Shown: positions 17,786 to 29,400 of the stretch, one piece after another
Layout: each line of letters opens with the position of its first letter
Numbering within the stretch: position 1 is the first letter of the stretch
Assembly: GCA_030248225.1 (NCBI GenBank)
Contig: JASANE010012605.1
Coordinates: forward strand, 1-64,000
Length of the DNA stretch: 64,000 bases
From: Trileptium ribeirensis
Lineage: Eukaryota > Nematoda > Enoplea > Enoplida > Thoracostomopsidae
Direction: 5' to 3'
Position numbers and translations under genes: made by a program
The notes under the pieces: model-generated
What the model was told of the DNA's origin: nothing
The model's input: only the letters and a program-made list of their open reading frames with translations
Databases searched by the model: none

Positions 17786-19299
17786 TAGTATATTTAGGAC
17801 AACCACAAATTTGTCAAATTCATGATAACAGTTATCCGATATGTTCTTTTATACTCTGTTTTTCAGTGTACCGACTCTGCGCAAGATATAAGCTGCAGAA
17901 CATAGGCACAACCACGACCAGATTTGGCAAAGCACCCTTAAAACCATTTTGGATATTTTGTCCGGGAAGATGGCGTCCGACTTCTTGGTATTCAACTAAA
18001 CATCACTTTTGCAAACGAACAAAAAACTTATCAAAATCCGTCCACCCGAACATTTGTTGTGATTTATACTAACGGACAAAACAAGAAATTGTCAAGAGAA
18101 AGAAAGCAAGAAATTTTTCCCATTTTTCAAAAAACGAGATTACTTTTTTATTTATTAACCATCAATTTCCGGAAGAAGTACAATTTCAAGTGAGATTTGT
18201 TACGTTGTGCACTCTTGAAACTTCCGTATTTGAAGCTAAAAATAGAGTTGCTTTTATTGCGCGCCCAAAAAATAATATCGACCCATAATATTCCTCTGCA
18301 TGCACCTGAATTGAAAAACGCCAAAATTTCTCAATTGTTTTAAATCTCTACAGCAAGAGCAATCTCTGTTCGCCTACTCCCTTTCTATAGCACTATAGTA
18401 TGTTGCACTACTAGTTGTTGGTTGTTTTCGTAAGCCCTCGACTGTTAACTTCACGAGAAAAGCACGCCACACACTTTGCCACCACTGATTGGTCGAAAAC
18501 CTCAGATATAAAATAAACTTATACATAACTTCATAAAAATAAGATCTCAAATGCATCATACCACAGACCGATATCGATATATTCTCTATAATTTATCGAT
18601 ATCTTTATTCACGAATAGTCCCAAACAAAATAATAAAAGCAGTAAACCGGCAAATTTATGAAAATAGGCTCAATTTCAAAACAGTACTACTCGAGCAGCA
18701 ATGATAGGTTCAAATTTAACAAATACATTTAATTAACACTGATCGTTCGATTTTACAGCAGGCTCGCAGCTCACATTTCTGGCACGTGCTGTAAGTTTTT
18801 ACATGCTTAATAATAATGGTAAGATACAAATGAGCCTATAACAACTATTATAATGGATAGTTACAGCTGCAATTAAAATTAACAGTTGCGATTGCTGTTT
18901 CCGATTCCAGCTATTCCATGCCGACGAGCTAATTTTTGAACGTGTTACTGGGCTTCGCCTGTACAGCTAAATAAGTTCAGTATTTTAAGCCCTCCTACAT
19001 GCCATGTTCAACCGCATATTTGATTTTTTACTCCATACAGCTACTCTCCGCAGGTAGTTCCACAATCAGTATCAAAATCACCATTTTGAACAACACAATG
19101 GTCGTTCCAGATCACGCTGACGCAAATTATAAAATTGACACGTCACGTTGATGTTGTTAGTCAACTTTGACAGGAATACTTATGGGACAGTTGGAAATGG
19201 CAGTACAGTACTCGTATGCAATGAGTTATGAGCAAGCCACCGAGAAACTTTATCGATTCTACTTTGCCACCACCGTAAAATTTCCCAGAGAACGAACTA
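17786..19299 (-). repeat. Right arm of the large inverted repeat (about 1.5 kb)
   Basis: This is the reverse complement of 14433-15941. The outer end reads AACGAACTA at 19291-19299 and the inner end TAGTATATTTAGGACAAC at 17786. Differences from the left arm are few, such as extra T residues near 18128-18150. It lies inside the VDAC intron that separates exons 17332-17436 and 20129-20249. Confidence 0.93.
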
Positions 19300-20128
19300 C
19301 CCCCACCGAAAACTGTGTTCTGTTTTCCGAAGGCTATGGGCAGGGCAAACAGATGCACAATAATAGTCAATATAGGCTAATTATGGCAACTCGATCGGGA
19401 ATAGTACGAAATGCACCGAACAAATTCAATTCAACGCGTATCATGGAAAAAAGTGGCATATGAATGATAACTATTTCCCCATAAAATGCAACCAATGTTC
19501 TATGTTTTCTTGACAGAAGTAGCAGTTTTTCGTGATTTCCAGGTATTACAGATTTTCCAGGTGGAACAGGAACCATGATTACAGTTCCATCAGCTCAGAC
19601 AGATTTTACATACGTACGACTATGACTCGGTTTAAAAGGGAAAACTTAAAACGCACCACAGTCTTCGTGAATAAACATTTCACAGAGTAATGTCTGTTCC
19701 TTAAACGACATCACTATACTAACCAACAAGAATTATTGGCCCGTTTTACTAATTACTAGCAATACCCAACGGTTATTTTTCTGGTCTGCATATAGAAACC
19801 GTCAACATATAACTCTCGCGTACCTGGGGTGAAATATAAATGTATCACAAAACGTACACTGATAAAGCTGCAGTGTGTTTAATGCACAGCCTTCAACTAT
19901 CGTTATATGATGTCCAGTAAGCATCTTTTGCAATATGCGACCTGCTTTCCGCATTTAATGTAAAACTCTGATAGAACATATTTAAACATCTTCGTTCACA
20001 GTCACCGGTTTAGTAGATTTCATTATTTCTAAATAAATAACCCAATCGGTATCGTTTAACATCACACCTCTATCAGTCATTACAATCAGCTTCATCCTAA
20101 CGTGACGTCTTAAATTAATTGGGTTTAC
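19300..20128. other. VDAC intron, nothing recognised
   Basis: This is AT-rich, non-coding sequence between the right repeat arm and the VDAC exon at 20129. Only small, unsupported ORFs are present. Confidence 0.45.
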
Positions 20129-20249
20129 TTCATATTCAAATTCATCGAGTTTTCCAAGGTAACTTTCATTCCTTTCGCTCCTCGATCTTGAATAACCACA
20201 TCGGTTCCAAGAGTATTGTCAGTATTCCATTTTTCAGTCAAAGTCATTC
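20129..20249 (-). CDS. VDAC (mitochondrial porin) internal exon carrying the TLTEKWNT motif
   Basis: The minus strand shows TTTTACAG before 20249 and GTAAAC after 20129. The 121-bp exon encodes the segment MTLTEKWNTDNTLGTDVV.., a hallmark of eukaryotic voltage-dependent anion channels, the beta-barrel pore of the mitochondrial outer membrane. Its first codon is completed by the final G of the exon at 22657-22791 (split Gly codon). Its last codon is split with the exon at 17332-17436. Consistent phases at both joins support a real gene. Confidence 0.9.
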
Positions 20250-22089
20250 CTGTAAAATAGAAGACGTAGATCCTCCAAATCAACAAATATTGTTATCCAT
20301 AGTACAGCGACGTTATTCGTGTTTAATCAGGTTTTCGATTTTGGATAAACGTCTTAGAACACGACAGTCAAATATAAAATTGTCTCGATATAAAAAGAAA
20401 CTACACGAAGATCATTTAATTTACAGCGAATGAGAGAAAGAAATGCGAAACCTCACTTAAATAGGTTTTTAACGGAATACGTAGGTGTTTGCATAGAAAT
20501 CATTCGCGTAACCACTGAAAAACATTCAGTAAACGCTACCGATATTTGCGTCGCAGGCCTTGAAATCCAATTTTAGCAGCTTGGGCCAATCAAAACTAAG
20601 ATAAGGGCTTTTCACCTCTACAAATCTGGAATTCGCAGCTCGCTGTTGATTACCATCTGCGTCTAATCAACGACGTGTGCATCGTTGAAGTTTAATAGAA
20701 TTTAGTGTCTAAACGAATGATAAGTTCTGCAGTTACGAAACCACATTATCATGTAATCGATGTGCTAAAAATGGTCCACTTTAAAACTGAAGGAGGAGGA
20801 TAAAACTTGTCCTACAAAAACCAAAATTACTGAGTCTTGATTGCACCTGCGAAATTACTGGCTACGCTACAATTTATTAGCACCCAAAAAGTTTCAAATT
20901 ACTGATAAATTAATGATTGCATCGAATTGAGCAGCACCTGCAGCTTATAAAATATGCTAATTCGGTGTAGCATCCACATTGGTTACGGGAAATTTTTTCT
21001 CGTCTTCAGTTTTAAAGTGAATGATGTATAAGTTCCTGATGGGTATACATCGATAATGGAATTATTTACATCATGAGTGAATGCGAGAGCTTTGGTGAGG
21101 TATATTACTAGCACGGTCTGTAACTAAAAATGATCCCGTAAAATTATCTGCATCGATAGAGCAATATTTCAATACATTTTCTCTTATCGACTCGTAAAAT
21201 ATTACTGTGCAACGTGGGAACAATGGTCGTCACGGGCAACAAAATTTCCAAAACCTTGCTTTGCGTGCATGATCAGTTAGCAGCAATAATACTAGTAGTA
21301 TATAATATCATTGTTCGTTGCTACATATTACCAGAGACGAGCTCCGCGGTAAGAGGCTGTCAGGATATGTAAATCTTCACTTAACAAACACGACCTATAA
21401 TTGACCCATGCAGTTTGCTGCAAGAATTTGAGTCCGTTGAATATACACATCCTTAAGAAAATTTCATAGCCCTTTAGTTGAAAACACTGCATGACATCAA
21501 ATATTAGTTCTATAGCTCCTGAAGCCTACTTACGAGCATGGAATATCACCGCAATCGGAACAAATAAGTGAAATACACCATCGGTAGTGGCTAGAAGCTT
21601 ATGATGATTACATATAATTGGTTCCCAAGACTGGCACCGCAAAATACACACCGTCACCTATAGCTATTAGTTACGCAAATATGCTTTCTAACTTAACGCA
21701 ATTTAAACGGAATCATGTCTGTTGTGGCTGTATAATGCAAGTTGTAAAACCCTTCGTTGCAATTATGAAAGTAAAGCATTATTGAAGTGAAGCAGTAGAT
21801 ACACGGAAACCCTAACGTATGTCTGGTTCGGTCAGGAACGTTCAGACGTCGTATATACTTGATTCAAATTTATGGCACAGAGAATGCGCCATCAAATATT
21901 AAACTAGTAACCTGTCTTATCGCCAAAGCGGGTGAATTATTCTATAAAATGAGACCAAAACATCCGTTTCGAGCAGTTGTGGACATATTACCATTTTCGT
22001 GTATATAGTCCTGTTCTCGTGGTTCCATTTTGAAATAAATTTTGACCCACATCCTACATCTTAACTGCACCGCGTAGCAAGAAATAACC
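20250..22089. other. VDAC intron, nothing recognised
   Basis: This is part of a 2.4-kb intron. It is AT-rich with no convincing coding segment. Confidence 0.45.
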
Positions 22090-22210
22090 GGAACCAGCAA
22101 CCGGAACCTGGTCTTCGAAACTTTATATAGTAAAACAGATTCAATATATCGGTTTTTGGACAGCCAGAGCAAAAAATGTCATCCACTATACACATTTGCA
22201 TATACTGCGT
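22090..22210. repeat. Dispersed repeat, copy 1 (CCGGAACC-led)
   Basis: AACCGGAACCTGGTCTTCGAAA, then ATATAGTAAAACAGAT, then CGGTTTTTGGACA..CAGAGCAAAAAATGT, recur in the same order at 23683-23940. There the two halves are separated by about 140 extra bases. Both copies flank the VDAC exon at 22657. Confidence 0.8.
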
Positions 22211-22656
22211 CTTGCATATATATATAGTTTTATAAAAGCTCATTTGCAATACAAAATGAGTCGAACTTGATTCAGATATGTAACCGGTTGTCGAGTTACA
22301 ATAAATGATATGTTTTTGGATTCTTTGGAACCCGACCCGAACAAATTTAGACTGCTTTTTCGAAGAAAACACGTTGGACAAATAGAGATTTCAAGCCTCC
22401 AAATGAGCTAAAAACCAAATAGCGGACATTGTCAAATTTAATCACTGCCACGGCTAATAATAATTGACAGACTACACTCGGAATTCAATAATTTCAGCAG
22501 TAGACCTATGATACAGATTTTCGATCAAGCGACTCAGCGAATCAAAACCGCTTTTTTCACCTTATTATTACAAATTCTTCCTGTAAGAAATTAATAGTAA
22601 AAAACTACATATTATTCATCAGTCGAATTTTCAGCAAATACTTAGGAAGTACTCAC

Positions 22657-22791
22657 CATATTCAGGCAGCGAGTATTTAACTTCGACCGATCCAAATAGT
22701 CGCCCCGACGATGTATTGTGACTTGCAGAGTTGTTAAATTGAATTCCAGTGCCCGTTTTGGTTCTTGTGTCTATTTTGAAGAATCCATAGT
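22657..22791 (-). CDS. VDAC (mitochondrial porin) internal exon, N-terminal part of the barrel
   Basis: The minus strand has TTTGCAG before 22791 and GTGAGT after 22657. The 135-bp exon reads YGFFKIDTRTKTG.. and ends ..VKYSLPEYG. It corresponds to the first beta strands of VDAC and runs in phase into the exon at 20129-20249. The SASHN and EYGMTLTEKWNT residues across the junction look like nematode VDAC as I recall it. The first exon with the start codon (about 20 residues) was searched for by eye upstream to 29 kb and not found. Confidence 0.88.
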
Positions 22792-23632
22792 CTGCAAAAA
22801 CATATTTGTCTTATAGGACGACTCAGTCACGGCTCTAGGAATCTTCGGCAAGTTAGGCGCGACAAGACAAAAAACTCTAGTACTAAGAAAACGCACAAGG
22901 ATGTTGACGGAAAACACGAGCTCGGGATCAATTTTGGAAACACTTTAAAAACGATGGCTTAGCATAGCGCTCGGGTTAAAGGCTGTAACGTTAAAGCAAC
23001 CTTTTATTTACTTAGAGCGCAGTTATTAGTGTATCGTGTTTGCATTTCATTGTAATATTCCGCTCAAAAATTTTAACCACACCGAAAAGATATTTTTGAA
23101 AATGAATCAGGCCGTACAATCGCCGTATACAGCCTTTAATAACATGTTGCTTAGACTAAAAAAGCAAAACAAAAATGTCGAATCAAAAACCATTGACTCG
23201 TTGAAAGGATACGGACGAAAAACCTCTGAACAAACACTATTTTGGAATTACTGAGAGGTCAGTAGCCTTAAAAGACGCTCCGATGCTTTTATCGTGTTGT
23301 CCAAACTAAAAGAAGAATAAAATGTTGGTCGAAATCCTCGACTCGCTGAAAAGTTACGGCAAAAAACCTGTAAAATAAAATAACACTATTTCGGAATTGA
23401 AGTCTGGCCGCTGGATGTGTGGGAGGCGTCGTGGGTAGCCCAAAATCTTGTTCATACTTTTCCATACCGATTTCCTACCCATAGAAAAAGGTCATCCAAA
23501 CGCAGACAAAAGTTATGGCCAAAATATGGGACACACAAACCAGCGAAGAAAGAGACAAACTTGCGGGAATTAGTATATATATCGGATAATGTCTTTTCGG
23601 TAAACCACCGATGGAACAGAGGCAGGGAATAA
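22792..23632. other. VDAC intron or upstream sequence with a short local repeat
   Basis: This stretch is non-coding. A phrase like GACTCGTTGAAAGGATACGG (about 23193) recurs loosely at 23341 (GACTCGCTGAAAAGTTACGG) and again in weaker form near 23500. It is a minor diverged repeat. Confidence 0.45.
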
Positions 23633-23950
23633 CCGGAACCGAAATTTACCGGAATCGGAACCGTTCATTTAATCCGGATCCGGAACCGGAACCTGGTCTT
23701 CGAAATTTATATATAGTAAAACAGATGATGGAAGAAATGAAGGTATAGTGGATTTAAAATGCATTAAAAATAACTTTTACATTAAACTTAATGTATTGCG
23801 ATGGTATTATTGCCTTTCTGAAACTTTAAAGAGACTGAGGAAGCTAATAATGTTTAATTATCGATCAAATATGTCGGTTTTTGGACATTCAGAGCAAAAA
23901 ATGTCTTCCACTATACACCATTGCGTATACTGCGTCAAATCGAATGTGGT
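23633..23950. repeat. Dispersed repeat, copy 2, with (CCGGAA)n low complexity
   Basis: A run of CCGGAACCG-type hexamers at 23633-23692 leads into the same sequence as 22090-22210, split by an insertion of about 140 bp. Confidence 0.8.
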
Positions 23951-24692
23951 TACAAAGCTTGGAGCGTAGAATACACACTTTCGCTCTGTCTCCAGTCGCC
24001 TCCCTTTACTACACATACGTTTGTTGCATGTTCTTCGGTAGGAAACTCAAAATTTTTGGTTTATATGATTCTAAGAGAAAATATTAGATAGAATGTAATT
24101 TTCTGATCAGTGGTCAGAGACACTGTTTAGGCTAGCGTTGAAAAAACAGTGTCTGTCAGTTAGATCATAATGATAACTTTCTAATCAGAATACTATAAAT
24201 GAGACACACTGTGATGCTGCTCCCACAGTTTCAATTAATACAGTTCATTGCCAAGAAAGCAGTTTCTAGCTGCGTTGCAGTTAACGTTAGTTTACTTCAC
24301 TTTAGACAGATTTAGCAAGTTTACAAGCGCACTGGCGGGTGCTTGACGCAATTTATGTTAGCCAAGCATACCCTAAGTACTTCTGCCTAAGCCATACTCT
24401 GTTACCGAGTTGGACCGGTTTAATTCAAACGTATCCCACAGACTTCTGGATGTGTAAAATAGCTGCTACAAGCATCGACCTGGCTTTGATTTAACAAACT
24501 CCTGCAGGTTATTATGAAAAAGTCCAACTGAAATTATGTGCACTACTTACGTTTCAAACGTCAAATTGCTTAGTTAATCTTTTCTTTTGCTTGGTTGTAT
24601 TGGAGCTTGATCATTGTATAATATATATTACATATATATGTTTGGATCACAGATGAAGCAAAAAACGTGGAAAATTTCAAACAAACTTTTTA
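23951..24692. other. Non-coding stretch containing one hairpin
   Basis: GACACTGTTT at about 24119 pairs with AAAACAGTGTC ending near 24157, forming a stem of about 10 bp. No gene is seen. Microsatellite-like TATATATTACATATATATG lies near 24620-24640. Confidence 0.5.
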
Positions 24693-24779
24693 AACCGGAA
24701 TTCCGGTTCCAGTATGGTTTTTGCCCTTTGCCGGAACCGCAACCGGAACACGATTTTCGCCGGAACCGGAATTCCGGTT
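24693..24779. repeat. CCGGAA-rich segment bounded by two identical 16-bp palindromes
   Basis: AACCGGAATTCCGGTT is a perfect palindrome at 24693-24708 and again at 24764-24779. The 55 bp between them contain further CCGGAACCG hexamers. The segment ends one base before the tandem duplication at 24781. Confidence 0.95.
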
Positions 24780-24780
24780 A

Positions 24781-26183
24781 CTTTCTGGTATGTACGTAAT
24801 ATGTATATATTACTTATCTCCATAGCTTAACTCCAGAAACTTACTGTATCCTTTATTGAACACATCATTGGCAGATTTTCCCAAATCACCAAATTTTGGG
24901 GGTGACATACTGAATTCTTTGGTACTACTACAACAAAGTAAAAATCCAAAGAGCTGAAAATTATATATACAGTACAGCAACAAATATGTGTATATGCTAG
25001 ATGCTTCGATCGGTCATGAATCTGAATCATGAAGATCAAATCCGTGTCATGAATATAGTTTCGGCGGACGTCCTCTTGAAAGCAGGGCATGCATCCGTGA
25101 CCTTGACGTAACGATTGCTGATAACCTGAAATGTTCCGCACATTGCGCTGATGCTGTGCATCGCGCGACGCAGGTTTTATACTGCCTGCGTAGAACTATC
25201 AGCAATAAGAATATCCCAATAATTCGTAAACTCTATAAGTCCTTGGTTAGAACGATACTTGTATACTGCTGCACTGTATGGTGCCCTTGCTACGCCAGGG
25301 ATATCGAACTAGTAGAGAAGGTACAGCATAGTGTAACTCGACTGATTCCTGGTTTTTGTGCTTTATCGTATGAAGAAAGGCTCAACCGTTTCGGCATACA
25401 AACCAAGACTAGGCGCCTGCGAGCAGATCTAATCTTAATATACAAAATTGTGCTATGGCTTGGTTCGAGTCTCTATTGATGCATTTTTCGAGGTTATTCC
25501 TCCGGGCTGTCTTCGAGGTCATCGTTTTCGTATTAAGCCGAAATTCAATCCAATCTGGAACTATGCGCTGCATTCCTTTTCGTACCGCACTGTTAATTAC
25601 TGGAATCAATTGCCTGAAGAAGTTGTTTCGGAAGCGACTATTGCCAAGTTCAAACGGATGCTCCACGACTCTGGTTCACTGCCACAATACTGACATTTGC
25701 TGCCGCGTGTTCTTGTCTCTTCAGGTATCTTCAAAGTACTCTACTCAACAGCTTTCAAGAAACAGAGCGCCGAAGACGGCGCTTTTGCTGGCAATACAAT
25801 TCAGCTCTTCTATCAACGGTGCTCATAGTTGTTCATTTGTTGCCTGCGGTGAGCATAACAAAAACGTCGAAGCCTAGTTAACAAAAAATTTCTTGGATAA
25901 ATCTTCGAAAGCCGTTGCGCTTCCGAAAGGCAATTTGGAGCACAGTTCATATACTATTTATTTCATGCCCCTTTCTTGTCTGTTCAAACTCTGAAAGAAT
26001 AACAAAGACTACTCCAGTAATTGTTAACTGACCTCTCCACAGGACCAAAATTTTACTTGGAGCCTGCAGCTCCAACCAGGGGGAACTGAGAATTCCCCCT
26101 GTATACTTAGACAAAACCGTACCCAACAGTTCAACTGAAGGTTTTATAGCTTCATTTTCCTGTTTTCCAAGCATTTACATCAT
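24781..26183 (+). repeat. Tandem duplication, unit 1 (about 1403 bp)
   Basis: The unit begins CTTTCTGGTATGTACGTAAT and ends TTCCAAGCATTTACATCAT. It is followed directly by a second copy starting at 26184 with the same words. It contains the C-terminal end of a non-LTR reverse transcriptase plus 3' sequence. The only difference I noticed is a 3-bp indel. Confidence 0.95.
25063..25692 (+). pseudogene. 5'-truncated CR1/jockey-like non-LTR retrotransposon, C-terminal RT fragment (unit 1)
   Basis: Segments in more than one frame read like the region after the RT active site: ADNLKCSAHC, then LYKSLVRTILVYCCTVWCP, VQHSVTRLIPG and YEERLNRFG. A final part in a shifted frame reads YWNQLPEEVV and ends FKRMLHDSGSLPQY. 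These are standard signatures of the thumb and C-terminus of CR1/jockey-group elements, and they match the copy at 41.5-43.3 kb. The RT catalytic motif is absent because of 5' truncation. A frameshift lies near 25445-25455. Confidence 0.85.
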
Positions 26184-27590
26184 CTTTCTGGTATGTACGT
26201 AATATGTATATATTACTTATCTCCATAGCTTAACTCCAGAAACTTACTGTATCCTTTATTGAACACATCATTGGCAGATTTTCCCAAATCACCAAATTTT
26301 GGGGGTGACATACTGAATTCTTTGGTACTACTACAACAAAGTAAAAATCCAAAGAGCTGAAAATTATATATACAGTACAGCAACAAATATGTGTATATGC
26401 TAGATGCTTCGATCGGTCATGAATCTGAATCATGAAGATCAAATCCGTGTCATGAATATAGTTTCGGCGGACGTCCTCTTGAAAGCAGGGCATGCATCCG
26501 TGACCTTGACGTAACGATTGCTGATAACCTGAAATGTTCCGCACATTGCGCTGATGCTGTGCATCGCGCGACGCAGGTTTTATACTGCCTGCGTAGAACT
26601 ATCAGCAATAAGAATATCCCAATAATTCGTAAACTCTATAAGTCCTTGGTTAGAACGATACTTGTATACTGCTGCACTGTATGGTGCCCTTGCTACGCCA
26701 GGGATATCGAACTAGTAGAGAAGGTACAGCATAGTGTAACTCGACTGATTCCTGGTTTTTGTGCTTTATCGTATGAAGAAAGGCTCAACCGTTTCGGCAT
26801 ACAAACCATGAAGACTAGGCGCCTGCGAGCAGATCTAATCTTAATATACAAAATTGTGCTATGGCTTGGTTCGAGTCTCTATTGATGCATTTTTCGAGGT
26901 TATTCCTCCGGGCTGTCTTCGAGGTCATCGTTTTCGTATTAAGCCGAAATTCAATCCAATCTGGAACTATGCGCTGCATTCCTTTTCGTACCGCACTGTT
27001 AATTACTGGAATCAATTGCCTGAAGAAGTTGTTTCGGAAGCGACTATTGCCAAGTTCAAACGGATGCTCCACGACTCTGGTTCACTGCCACAATACTGAC
27101 ATTTGCTGCCGCGTGTTCTTGTCTCTTCAGGTATCTTCAAAGTACTCTACTCAACAGCTTTCAAGAAACAGAGCGCCGAAGACGGCGCTTTTGCTGGCAA
27201 TACAATTCAGCTCTTCTATCAACGGTGCTCATAGTTGTTCATTTGTTGCCTGCGGTGAGCATAACAAAAACGTCGAAGCCTAGTTAACAAAAAATTTCTT
27301 GGATAAATCTTCGAAAGCCGTTGCGCTTCCGAAAGGCAATTTGGAGCACAGTTCATATACTATTTATTTCATGCCCCTTTCTTGTCTGTTCAAACTCTGA
27401 AAGAATAACAAAGACTACTCCAGTAATTGTTAACTGACCTCTCCACAGGACCAAAATTTTACTTGGAGCCTGCAGCTCCAACCAGGGGGAACTGAGAATT
27501 CCCCCTGTATACTTAGACAAAACCGTACCCAACAGTTCAACTGAAGGTTTTATAGCTTCATTTTCCTGTTTTCCAAGCATTTACATCATC
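26184..27590 (+). repeat. Tandem duplication, unit 2 (about 1406 bp)
   Basis: This is a near-identical second copy of 24781-26183. It has an extra ATG triplet near 26808 (CAAACCATGAAGACTAGG versus CAAACCAAGACTAGG). It ends ..ATTTACATCATC at 27590. Confidence 0.95.
26466..27098 (+). pseudogene. 5'-truncated CR1/jockey-like non-LTR fragment (unit 2)
   Basis: This is the same C-terminal RT fragment as in unit 1, with the same frameshift near 26855 and one extra codon. It arose by duplication of the segment rather than by a second retrotransposition, because flanking sequence is copied as well. Confidence 0.85.
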
Positions 27591-28084
27591 TTATCGTTAC
27601 ATTTGTGACATATTTCTTGTGTAAGCACAGAAAGTGTGTATTTCTGCAGGTCTTATTTCATTTTACTTAAGATTTTGTCATGAGTAATCTAAATATAAGC
27701 AATAAATTCATTTTTGTTAAAACTGTTCCTTGCTAGGATGATCATTTTTGTGTCACTTGAAAGTACCTGGTGGTTCTCGCTGGGGGTTGACCTGCGGGGA
27801 ATCCTAAATTTACCTGGTGGCACGATCTTGGGCACCCGAAATAAAAACTGACAGTGAGATTCTAAATGTTCCCACAGCTGCGCTCCAGAAAAATATTCTT
27901 GTTGCCAACCGAGTAAGCACAAAATGAGTATCATTAGTTTTAGCGTATTATGTAGTAATATTCTATATATTGCGATTTGCTACATATATATTATATATGT
28001 AGCTCGCACGCAAAGGTGAAACAGAGAGAACCATATGTAACAGGTTGTGTATGATGTATATACCGGCCTGAGACGTCGAACACT
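27591..28084. other. Non-coding stretch, nothing recognised
   Basis: This is AT-rich sequence with a short palindromic ATATATATTATATATG run near 27990. No gene is seen. Confidence 0.4.
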
Positions 28085-28505
28085 TAACCCATTGAAAATC
28101 ATAAAACGTCGTCGACCCTAAACACACCGAAAACCAACTGACAACGCATCAATATGTGCTTATCTCTATATAACCATATCATCGTGTTCGGCCTACCTTA
28201 GAACCTATATAAACAATTCTTGGTGACCTACATGCAATACGTAACTAAATACCTCAAGACTACTATATTCAGGAGATCCGGTTAATTGACCCTAACCCTA
28301 ATGAAAACCTATGGAAAGGTATTAAGATAGCCGTGTTACACTCCATATAACCAAACTGTCGTATTCAGCCTACCGGAAAACCTATATATGCAATTCTTGA
28401 TGACCCGTACGCAATGCCTAACCAAACAACAGAAGATGCTAGATTCTAGAATCAGGAAATGGGAAACCCTAAACCCATTACAAACCCATCAAAATGCATG
28501 TAATA
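28085..28505. repeat. Diverged tandem repeats of about 177 bp
   Basis: TATAACCA..TCGT(G/A)TTC(G/A)GCCTACC occurs at 28169 and 28346. It is followed in both by ACCTATATA(A/T)..CAATTCTTG(G/A)TGACC and later by AACCCTAA. A partial earlier unit (ACCCATTGAAAATC) begins near 28088. This is a small, diverged satellite-like array. Confidence 0.75.
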
Positions 28506-28984
28506 TGCACGCTAGAAATGTTCGACTAAAGGTCACATTCTCATCGCCGCTTATTCTATCGAATAAAAATGTGCCGAAATCTATCTACCCGAACATGAGT
28601 TACGAATGACAGAAAGACAAATTTTCAAGATCTTCCACCTAGAGCCGTCAGTGTAAACTCCGCTCGCTTTGTTCGCACCGTTTCATTTAGTCCGGGGTTA
28701 TAAAAGCAATTTGAATCATAATTGGCTTTTTTAAGTAAAACTTATACTTTTGTAACATAACTTTAAAGCGTCCAAATAAGGAACGTAAAAATAACGAAAA
28801 AGATATTAAAGAATTTATAGCAATTTTGAACTCAGAAATCATGCACACATTCAGTACGAGAGGATTAATCTTTGTACGCATTAAGTGACAAACATAAGAG
28901 ATCAATAGGCTTGATGAGGCAGAATAAACTTATACAGATATCTTCAACCAATTATTTACTATAACGCTTTACTTCGGGGTTCCC
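28506..28984. other. Non-coding stretch, nothing recognised
   Basis: No coding segment or repeat was recognised on either strand. Confidence 0.4.
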
Positions 28985-29400
28985 TTAGGGTGTAACACTT
29001 GGGTCAAAATGGGGTTTTGAATCAAAACAAACAAAAGCGACGATATCTTCGCAACCGCTGGAGCTACATAAGTGTTTTTGGTATGATTCTGCAGAGCGAC
29101 TTATGTTGTATGGATCTGCATTATCAATGCTGCAGGGTTGGAACAAAAAGGGTTTTGAACTAAACCCGTGGGATCCACAATACACAAAAACGGCAGATCT
29201 ACGCAACCATTCGAAACATATGAGTGTTATTGGGCTCAATTTGTAAAATGATTTGTTGCTATTGTCATTATTTAGGCTGCAAGGATGTGTCACGAGTTTT
29301 TGGATGAGTCCATGAGACCTAAAATACACGAAAACGGCAAATCTCCGCAACGGTCAGAATTTGTAGATGCCATTGGCCTCATTTTGTAGAACAATTTATC
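28985..29400. repeat. Three diverged tandem repeats of about 150 bp
   Basis: AAAA(G)CG(A/G)C(G/A)(A/G)ATCT.CGCAAC is found at about 29033, 29186 and 29331. In each unit an ATAAGTGTTTTTGG/ATGAGTGTTATTGG/GATGCCATTGGCC word follows. An open minus-strand frame across the array is a by-product of the repeats. Confidence 0.75.

Noticed and set aside
14433..19299. Calling the whole segment a single TIR transposon with a cargo exon
   Set aside because: The enclosed exon splices in phase with exons outside, so the simpler reading is a host gene with inverted repeats in two introns. I left the composite as a finding only.
22800..29000. Search for the first VDAC exon with the start codon
   Set aside because: No minus-strand segment reading like the amphipathic N-terminal helix was found, so no exon is claimed.
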